In this document: positions 40,568 through 46,859 of the stretch, piece after piece
Layout of the letters: every line of letters begins with the position of its first letter
Position numbering within the stretch: position 1 is the stretch's first letter
Assembly (NCBI GenBank): GCA_900315605.1
Contig: OMZU01000011.1
Coordinates: 1-48,657, forward strand
Reading direction: 5' to 3'
Length of the DNA stretch: 48,657 bases
From: an uncultured Eubacteriales bacterium
GTDB taxonomy: Bacteria; Bacillota; Clostridia; Oscillospirales; Acutalibacteraceae
Translations under genes and position numbers: made by a program
The notes under the pieces: generated by a model
Told to the model about the DNA's origin: nothing
Databases searched by the model: none
The model's input: the letters and a program-made list of their open reading frames with translations, nothing else

Positions 40568-41592
40568 TGTTTTTGCTTCCTTTATAATTTATACTTTGCA
40601 GCAAAATTCCGCCCACAATAAGAATCAGGGCAAGAACCGCGCTGACTGTGATCTGCTCCTTCAAAACGATCGCCGACAAAATGATCGAAAGAAACGGCAC
40701 AAGATATGCCAGATTTGCGATTTTGGCAGAATCCTCGGAGTTTTTCAGGGCGATTGCCCACAGCAGATAGGCGACCGCGTTTACAACAACGCCGAGCCAC
40801 GCAAGACCTGTCCACGCCCAGCCCGAAATGGGCTGTGGGCTTTCAAAAATCAGGCTTGCGGCAAACGAACAAACCGCCGTTGTGAGCCAAAACCACATCA
40901 TTGCCACGCCTTGGCTCAGGCTGTGTTTTTTGTTGAGCACCGAGAACAAGCCGTAGCAAACCGCAGCCGCAACACAAGCGGCTATTCCCAAAAGCCTGTT
41001 GCCCGACGCGCCCTCGCCCTGTCCCAGAGTGAGCACGACTATTCCGGCAAAGGACATTATCATTGCAGCCACCTTGCGCACAGTCAGCCTTTCTTTTAGG
41101 ATAATGCACGCAAAAATGACTATCATCATCGGCCACAGATAGTTGAGGATACAAGCCTCCTGTGAGCCCAGCTCGTCGATACCAAAGTAATACAAAGCCG
41201 AATACATGAACAGCCCCCAAAAGCCCAGCCCCGTTATCATCAGGTGATCCTTTGGTCGGTACGCCTTCATTTCTTTTATCGAGCCGTTTATTATATTAAG
41301 GGCACCTCTAAAAATTCATAGCTGCCCATAGTCACAAATCTTTCACAGCATATTTCTGCCAAAACTCCTCGTTATACGTCAGTATGACTTCGTACTATAA
41401 AATATCCGCACCTCTGAACAACAGTGAATTTTTAGAGGTGCCCTTAAGGATCAGCAAAAACACAAACGCGAACGCGCTGCTCACCGCGAGTGCCTCAAAG
41501 CTTGGGATATCCTTTAGAACAAGCTTGACCGCCGTTGCCAAGGTTGCCCAAAGCACGACCGTGATCGCAGCGTAAAGATAATTTTTTTGCAT
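40539..41592 (-). pseudogene. EamA/DMT-family transporter interrupted by a MITE
   Basis: The first 49 codons run from the ATG at 41592 (AAGGAG 8 bases upstream) through two hydrophobic helices to FVFLLIL. The frame then enters the element at 41443 and stops inside it (41395). The rest resumes beyond 41296 and includes a 243-codon frame from MKAYRPKDHL at 41270 to 40539, covering about eight membrane spans of the drug/metabolite transporter superfamily. Deleting the 144-base element and one TTAA joins FLLIL to NIINGSIKE and MKAYRP in one frame of about 301 codons, the usual EamA length. A shortened product from the ATG at 41270 is possible but would lack the first two helices. Confidence 0.9.
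41300..41443 (-). mobile_element. MITE-like element, copy 2, inserted in the EamA gene
   Basis: A 144-base element with the same perfect 19-base terminal inverted repeats as copy 1 and TTAA on both sides (41296-41299 and 41444-41447). It is in the opposite orientation to copy 1 and lacks a 17-base internal segment. The element plus one TTAA is 148 bases, not a multiple of three, so it shifts the frame and also brings stop codons. Confidence 0.93.
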
Positions 41593-41733
41593 TTTCCATG
41601 CTCCTTGTTTCTTTTGCAGTAGAAGTCCACTTAAATAATACCAAAAAATCGCGCTGTTGTCCATACGCAAAACGCGGTTTTGGGGCGCAAAGCAGGTTGT
41701 AGGGTCAAAAATTGCGAAAAATGTAAAATCATA
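41593..41733. other. Divergent spacer, minus-strand gene side
   Basis: Between the broken transporter and the DHHW-like gene promoter. I see no clear minus-strand promoter or operator. Confidence 0.35.
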
Positions 41734-41762
41734 TTGTTTTTGGATCGATTATGTAGTATAAT
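41734..41762 (+). promoter_or_regulatory. Promoter of the DHHW-like gene
   Basis: TTGTTT (41734-41739), a 17-base spacer and TATAAT (41757-41762). The start codon is about 85 bases further on. Confidence 0.65.
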
Positions 41763-41848
41763 ATAAAATGCAGATTAATGTATTCGTATGCAAACGCTGA
41801 CAGTTCTTTTGGGAATTGGAGTTAAAATTGCTGGAAAGGAGAATGATT

Positions 41849-43243
41849 ATGATCCGCTTTGACGGTGACGATTATTTTGACCTTGACAATTTTGACGATA
41901 GTATTCAACGCCCTGCGCCGAGACAACGCTCGCGCAGGAGCAATAAGCAGCGTTCGGGTTCGGCAAAAAAGCGTTCTTCAAGCACCGCCGCACAAAGGCG
42001 TTCGCAGGCTCCGCGCAGCCGACAGACCTCGCGCCCCTTGAACACACGCAGCAGCCTCGGCGCACAAAGAAGCCGTTCGGCATACAACGCGCGCAGAAGA
42101 AAGGCTATCAAGCAAAGACGGACGCGCAACCGCGTGCTGATAATTGCCGCAGCACTGCTTATCTTCGCTGTTTTGGTGACGCTGATAAGCTTTATGTTCA
42201 AGGGCTGCGGTTCGGAAAAAGACGACATACCCAAAAACGTGTCCACCGAGATCAAGCAAAAGCAGGAATCGGCTTCTCAGGCAGAACAAGAGCCCGAGGA
42301 AGAATCGGCGCAGACCGCGTTTAAGGAGCCCGAAATTCAGGACGACAACACCGACGGAGAGCTTTTGGACAGGATATATGTTTGGCACAACGCCGGCTAT
42401 CCGATATATGATCCGTCAGAGGGTGCAGCCGAAGGCTACGCTCAGGCGGTAAATTCACTTGCCGACAAGCTGGAAGCGAAAAAAATTTATTCTATCGTTA
42501 TCCCAAACCGCACAGAAATGGGACTTCCAAAGCGCATCAAAGAAAGCGCGGAGATTTCGGCTTCTCAGGCTGAGGTGATTTCCGCGGTAAACGAAAAGCT
42601 CAGCGACAAGCTGACCCCGGTCAACGTTTATAACAGCCTTGCAGAGCACAACAGCGAGTATATATATCTTAACACCGAGGAATATTGGACATCCCTCGGC
42701 GCATACTACGGCTATTCCGCCTTTGCCGAGCAAGCAAAGCTCAAGGCTTTGTCGCTTGACGAATGCAGCGAAACTAAGCTTGAGGGCTACACCGGCTCCT
42801 ACACGCTGATTTCCGGCGACCTTACGCCCGACTCACTCAGCATCTACAGCATGCCCCACAGCGTTACAATGGATATAACCCGTTCCGACGGAACACAAGA
42901 GAGCTTTGACTCTCCGTATGACACCAACGCTCAGCCGGGCTCCAACGCCTTTGCCGCCTACCTTATGGGCGACAATCCGCTAAGCGTGCTCAGATCCGAA
43001 GCGGAAAACGCAAGTGGCAAGGTCTTGGTGGTCAAGGACAGCGGCGGAAACAGCTTTGTTCCGTTTTTGACCGCCGATTACTCCGAGGTTCACGCCGTTG
43101 ACTTGTATTCCTTTGCACAGCAAATGGGAAGTCTGGCTGATTATTGCAGCCAAAACAGCATTGACGACGTTATTATCCTCAGTGAAATGACCGACGTCGG
43201 CTCAGACAGGATCGCAGGTCTTTTGAGCGGACTTTGCCCGTGA
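41849..43243 (+). CDS. Membrane-anchored DHHW-like (SGNH/AlgX-type) protein
   Basis: A 464-residue protein. The start is the ATG at 41849 with AAGGAG 7 bases upstream; two earlier in-frame ATGs are badly spaced. Residues 1-20 are acidic, 21-94 are extremely rich in Arg, Ser and Gln, and 95-117 form one membrane span, so the basic part is cytoplasmic. After a Glu/Gln linker the outer ~290 residues resemble the DHHW family: SIVIPNRTEM, YLNTEEYWTSLGAYYGYSAF, and GKVLVVKDSGGNSFVPFL. The motif that names the family is EEYW here, with the metal/catalytic-type Asp-His-His lost, so activity on wall polymers is doubtful. Related AlgX/DltD-like proteins act in acetylation of surface polysaccharides. 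The basic tail could bind nucleic acid or lipid; this is speculation. Confidence 0.7.
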   Translation: MIRFDGDDYFDLDNFDDSIQRPAPRQRSRRSNKQRSGSAKKRSSSTAAQRRSQAPRSRQTSRPLNTRSSLGAQRSRSAYNARRRKAIKQRRTRNRVLIIAAALLIFAVLVTLISFMFKGCGSEKDDIPKNVSTEIKQKQESASQAEQEPEEESAQTAFKEPEIQDDNTDGELLDRIYVWHNAGYPIYDPSEGAAEGYAQAVNSLADKLEAKKIYSIVIPNRTEMGLPKRIKESAEISASQAEVISAVNEKLSDKLTPVNVYNSLAEHNSEYIYLNTEEYWTSLGAYYGYSAFAEQAKLKALSLDECSETKLEGYTGSYTLISGDLTPDSLSIYSMPHSVTMDITRSDGTQESFDSPYDTNAQPGSNAFAAYLMGDNPLSVLRSEAENASGKVLVVKDSGGNSFVPFLTADYSEVHAVDLYSFAQQMGSLADYCSQNSIDDVIILSEMTDVGSDRIAGLLSGLCP

Positions 43244-43275
43244 TAAAAGCAAAGCCGCGAATTTGCAGCATTGCC

Positions 43276-43330
43276 TGTAAAAAACTCTACACCCCTGAAC
43301 AACAGCAAATTGTCAGAGTGCGTCATTAAC
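43276..43330. mobile_element. Decayed end of a third MITE copy
   Basis: CTGAACAACAG with flanking CACC, AATT, AGAG-TGC and TTAA matches the right end of copy 2 over about 50 bases with scattered substitutions. The left end is missing. It sits after the DHHW-like stop and just before the Nudix ribosome site. Confidence 0.6.
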
Positions 43331-43354
43331 ACTAATACGAAAGGAGGCAACAGA

Positions 43355-44044
43355 ATGATTTCACAAAACGTGACCGCAACGATTTACGGCAACATAGGAA
43401 GCAAGCTTTATTCAGCTTATATCAGCGGCAGCGGCGGCAACAAGCGCGCCTATGTGGTTTCGCGCAAAAAGGTAGCCGAAGCCCTTGACGGAATAGTCAT
43501 AGCTGTTGCCGAATTTGAGGGAATGGAAGGAGAAAGAGCAATTGTTTCTCCCTACGGCGAGATTTTTTATGAGCCTGAGCTCAGAAGGATCCTCGGCGGA
43601 CTGAAAAACGTTAAGCTCAAATCCATAAGCTGCCTTTATGAAAAATCCTGCGGCGCGATCATCTATTATAAAACCAAGCAAAACACCAAGGTCTTGCTCG
43701 TAAAGAACAACAACGGCAGATACTGGAGCTTTCCCAAGGGACACATTGAGGAGGGCGAAACCGAGGAAGAAACGGCGATTCGCGAGATCAAGGAAGAAAC
43801 CGGGCTCGACGTTACCATTGCAAGGGATTTTCGCGAGATCAGCGAGTATTGTCCGTTCGGCAAGATCCGCAAAAGAGTTGTTTTCTTTTTGGCGCAGGCA
43901 TTCACCGATAACGTCAAAATCCAGGAAGAAGAAATCGACAGCTATATTTGGGTCGATTTGCAGCAGGCGCGAAAGCTCTGCACCTATGACAACGACCTGA
44001 GGATAATTGACAAGGCTGAAATAGCAATTCACCTGAACAAGTGA
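43355..44044 (+). CDS. Nudix hydrolase with an N-terminal extra domain
   Basis: A 229-residue protein. The C-terminal ~130 residues carry the full Nudix box, GHIEEGETEEETAIREIKEE followed by TG (G-x5-E-x7-REUxEExGU), so hydrolysis of a nucleoside diphosphate linked to another group is expected with Mg2+. The first ~95 residues form a separate domain (IYGNIGSKLYSAYI, YVVSRKKV, GIVIAVAEFEGMEGERAIV), which recalls the core strands of small bacterial inorganic pyrophosphatases but lacks their cluster of catalytic aspartates. The start is the ATG at 43355 with AAAGGAGG 7 bases upstream; the longer frame from 43271 lies in the repeat remnant. Confidence 0.88.
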   Translation: MISQNVTATIYGNIGSKLYSAYISGSGGNKRAYVVSRKKVAEALDGIVIAVAEFEGMEGERAIVSPYGEIFYEPELRRILGGLKNVKLKSISCLYEKSCGAIIYYKTKQNTKVLLVKNNNGRYWSFPKGHIEEGETEEETAIREIKEETGLDVTIARDFREISEYCPFGKIRKRVVFFLAQAFTDNVKIQEEEIDSYIWVDLQQARKLCTYDNDLRIIDKAEIAIHLNK

Positions 44045-44066
44045 TTTTATGAATTACAAAGCTATA

Positions 44067-44100
44067 AGCAGAGGATGACATGATCTCCTCTGCTTCTTTT
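44067..44100 (+). terminator. Terminator after the Nudix gene
   Basis: A perfect 9-base stem, AGCAGAGGA with TCCTCTGCT, with a 10-base loop followed by TCTTTT. Confidence 0.85.
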
Positions 44101-44202
44101 ATGCTTTACAGAAAATGCTCGACCCTGCCGTTTATCAATCTTATTTTTATCATGCAGTTTGGATAGCAGTTTGGACAGGCGGGAGAAAGTGCCCACCGGC
44201 AC

Positions 44203-44244
44203 AAAAAGCACTTATGACAATCATCTTGCCATAAGTGCTTTTTT
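44203..44244. terminator. Bidirectional terminator between Nudix and wall protein genes
   Basis: A perfect 14-base inverted repeat, AAAAAGCACTTATG with its complement, with a 13-base loop. It lies 30 bases beyond the minus-strand stop of the wall protein, where it gives a T run, and also downstream of the Nudix gene. Confidence 0.9.
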
Positions 44245-44273
44245 GATTTAGTTTACACAGCGTTAGCTGTTAA

Positions 44274-45602
44274 TTACTTGTTATACTTTCTGCGTGAATA
44301 GAACGCAAAGCCTACGAATGCAGCAAGTACGAGGAAGATAACAGCTGCCATTGAGTATGTGCCTGTCTGGATAGCAGAATTATCTGAGGTTGTACCACCG
44401 GTAGTTGTTGTGCCGGTCTTTGGAGCAGTATCGGAAGATGCGCTGCCCTTTGTTTCTGTAGCTGATGTAGCGTCAGCAGGAGGAGTAGGAATTGTGCCCT
44501 TAGATGTATCGTCAGCAGTAGGAGCAACTGTTGTTTCTACAGGCTTTGTAGTTGGCATAGGTGGATCTGTTGGTGGCTCAAAGTCAGCTTCCATAACACC
44601 CTCTGCATCAAAATGATAAACTTTTCCAACTTCAAGATTGGCAACCTTATTTCCATAGATATCCACAGCCTCTTCCTCTGTAAATGATCTATCAGCATTT
44701 CTTAAAAGATTACCATTTTCCTGAGCATAGTAAATCTTTGTGTCTGAACCAAAGAATCCATTCTTTGCACGCTGACCGTAAATTTTATCGCCTTCGCTTG
44801 TCATGTAGTAGTAATAGATCTCGCCGTCAACTTCTTTGAAGCCAGCTTCGTTGAGAGGAGTATGCATGTACTTAAGCTCACCGAATACGCCGTTGCCCTT
44901 TGCCATTTCTTCCTTTGATCTCTCGGGAGTCGGCCATGAGCCGTATGTGCCGTCACCAAAGTAGAAGTACCACTGACCGTTGTAACCGAGCTTACCTGAA
45001 AGCTCACTCGCGGAAACGTACTTGGTGTTGTCGTCAAGAACATAGATCATATTGTCAAGGTTGAGCATGAAACCATAATCACCGTCTTCAAATGAATCCT
45101 TGAAGTCGCCGAGAGCAGACTTGTCGTCCTCAAAGCTTTCTTTCATTTCTTCCCAGAAGCCATCCTGCTCAAGATAAACAGAGTCATCATCTTCACAAAT
45201 ACCCTCACTTGGGATATCAACAGTCTGGAAAGCTGCCTTATAGATAGGAGCCTCTGTGTCCATTTCGCCGTTTACATAGTTGTTCCAAATTACCATAGGA
45301 ACGTCTGCCGGGAGATCAACATAGAACATCTGAGATGCTGAGTCGGCATATGTCTTGTAGCCGCACCAGGGGTTGCCCGAGCCTGTGCCGCCCCACCAGT
45401 ACATACCTGCTGTGTCGCCGGTCTGCTTTGAAAAATCATTATACCAATCTGAGGGCATGTAGAACCAAACTCTGCGTGTATTTACCTTGGAATCTGTATG
45501 CTCATAGCGACCCTCGGCGTCCGTTGCTGCGGAAACGCCTACTGTAGCAACTGAAGCTACGAGTGCGCCCGCAAAAAGAAGACTTAATAATCTCTTTCTC
45601 AT
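44274..45602 (-). CDS. Secreted, wall-anchored CBM26-like protein
   Basis: A 442-residue exported protein. Residues 1-25 form a signal peptide ending in VSA. The next ~105 residues look like a CBM26-type starch-binding module: RVWFYMPSDW at the start, clustered aromatics (MYWWGGTGSGNPWCGY), and the end VPMVIWNN...AAFQTVDI. A middle region (~180-350) has paired aromatic strands (NGQWYFYFGDGTYGSWPTP, EIYYYYMTSEGDKIY) and may be a second binding module. A Pro/Thr/Ala linker leads to AIQTG (410-414), a hydrophobic span and SRRKYNK. That sorting motif lacks the proline of LPXTG but matches the AVQTG of the scaffoldin-like protein nearby. It has its own promoter. Confidence 0.8.
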   Translation of the reverse strand: MRKRLLSLLFAGALVASVATVGVSAATDAEGRYEHTDSKVNTRRVWFYMPSDWYNDFSKQTGDTAGMYWWGGTGSGNPWCGYKTYADSASQMFYVDLPADVPMVIWNNYVNGEMDTEAPIYKAAFQTVDIPSEGICEDDDSVYLEQDGFWEEMKESFEDDKSALGDFKDSFEDGDYGFMLNLDNMIYVLDDNTKYVSASELSGKLGYNGQWYFYFGDGTYGSWPTPERSKEEMAKGNGVFGELKYMHTPLNEAGFKEVDGEIYYYYMTSEGDKIYGQRAKNGFFGSDTKIYYAQENGNLLRNADRSFTEEEAVDIYGNKVANLEVGKVYHFDAEGVMEADFEPPTDPPMPTTKPVETTVAPTADDTSKGTIPTPPADATSATETKGSASSDTAPKTGTTTTGGTTSDNSAIQTGTYSMAAVIFLVLAAFVGFAFYSRRKYNK

Positions 45603-45644
45603 AAATTATTCCTCCAGTTTTTTTCCGATTTTTCGGTTAGTATC

Positions 45645-45673
45645 ATTATATAATAAATTGTTTTAAAAATCAA
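45645..45673 (-). promoter_or_regulatory. Promoter of the wall-anchored CBM26-like gene
   Basis: On the minus strand: TTGATT (45668-45673), a 17-base spacer and TATAAT (45645-45650). Confidence 0.75.
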
Positions 45674-45708
45674 GTGGGAATTTATTTCTTTTTTCAAAAA
45701 AATGTGAT

Positions 45709-46563
45709 TTATACGGATTCTTCATCCAAAACTTCAAAATTTTCCGTTTCGTTTTCGTTATCCTCGGAGTTTTTGTCTTTTCTTTTGATAATGACCACAC
45801 CCGAAACGATCAAAATGCCAAACAAAAAGAGCGCAGTAATAATCAGTATCCCCGTTGTGTTCATGCTTGAACCGTTGCCGGCTTTCACATATTTTGTGAC
45901 CTCAACGATCTCGGTGTAGTTTTCGGAAACCCTAAGTCCGCTTGCAGCCTCATGCTTGTCGCCGGCGTTCGGAGAATTTTCTTCTCCCATTCCGTCAAGG
46001 TAGTTTGTGTAGCTGCCCTCTTTCAAATCTTCAAGCTTTGTGTTGTCTGCAACGGGCGGGACCTTGTCGCTGACTAATTTTTCGTCACCGACTAAGATAT
46101 CATAGGTCCACGTGTACGACTTGATATAGGTCATGTCGCTGCCGTACATGTCGGTTATCCATTTTGAGATCTCGGTTTCGCCGCCCTTTAGCACCTTGAA
46201 CTTTGCCGAAAGAAATTCGTCCTTTTTTGAAAAATCAGACGGATTGTTTATGCTGGTCCAAACGATCGGAATGATATCTCCGTAGTTTGAATTGTAAAAA
46301 TAGCCGTCGAATTTTGGAAGATCAACGCCGTCCTCAACCAGTTCGAGATATTCTGTGTCGTAAACCAAGCTCATGTCAAAGCCGATTATCTGTTCCTTTA
46401 GATCGGCAAGATTGAGCCTAAAGGTAACAATATCGCCGGTTTTGACCTTGGCTTCCTTGTTGATAGTAAGCTCATCCTCAGCCGCATATGCAGTCAGGGG
46501 AACGGCAAAAAGCACGGACGATGATATTATTACGGAAATTAAGACGCTGATTACTTTTCTCAT
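45709..46563 (-). CDS. Membrane-anchored protein with one cohesin-like module
   Basis: A 284-residue exported protein. Residues 1-27 are a signal peptide. Residues ~32-155 fit the cohesin fold: VKTGDIVTFRLNLADL, then IGFDMSLVYDTEYLELV (the hallmark G-F-x-x-x-L-x-YD), NPSDFSKKDEFLSAKFKVLKGGETEI. A linker precedes a single membrane span (~236-258) and an acidic tail of about 25 residues (KRKDKNSEDNENET). Because the tail is long and acidic, it is probably a membrane protein and not a sortase substrate, though MNTTG sits before the span. Cohesins bind dockerin modules of enzymes; no dockerin occurs in this window, so the partner is unknown. Confidence 0.78.
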   Translation of the reverse strand: MRKVISVLISVIISSSVLFAVPLTAYAAEDELTINKEAKVKTGDIVTFRLNLADLKEQIIGFDMSLVYDTEYLELVEDGVDLPKFDGYFYNSNYGDIIPIVWTSINNPSDFSKKDEFLSAKFKVLKGGETEISKWITDMYGSDMTYIKSYTWTYDILVGDEKLVSDKVPPVADNTKLEDLKEGSYTNYLDGMGEENSPNAGDKHEAASGLRVSENYTEIVEVTKYVKAGNGSSMNTTGILIITALFLFGILIVSGVVIIKRKDKNSEDNENETENFEVLDEESV

Positions 46564-46605
46564 GGTTTCATTCCTTTGCCGGCTTGTTTGTGTGTTTTCT
46601 TATCT

Positions 46606-46634
46606 ATTATACTCTATTTTAAAATAAATTTCAA
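46606..46634 (-). promoter_or_regulatory. Promoter of the cohesin-like membrane protein gene
   Basis: On the minus strand: TTGAAA (46629-46634), a 17-base spacer and TATAAT (46606-46611). Confidence 0.75.
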
Positions 46635-46772
46635 TGTTTATTGTTTATTTCACAAACACTTTTATCAGATAATAGTTTGTTTTATACTAAATTTCCATGC
46701 CGCAAGACGGAGCCACGATGAATGATGGCTGCAATTATCGCTGTACGTATCATTTATCAAAATTATAAAGCT

Positions 46773-46808
46773 TCAAAAAAAACACCCTCCGACGAATCGG
46801 AGGGTGAA
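46773..46808 (-). terminator. Terminator of the scaffoldin-like gene
   Basis: A perfect 10-base stem, CACCCTCCGA with TCGGAGGGTG, closed by a CGAA tetraloop, followed on the minus strand by eight T. It is about 50 bases past the stop. Confidence 0.9.
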
Positions 46809-46859
46809 AAAACTGTTAATTTTTATTTATCGGCTTTGCAACCATTTGAGAAGAAATTA

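Noticed and set aside
41270-41395. Two independent small membrane proteins instead of a broken transporter
   Set aside because: The two hydrophobic pieces join in frame exactly when the TTAA element is removed, the upstream piece has the only good ribosome site, and the downstream piece alone lacks the first helices of the family.
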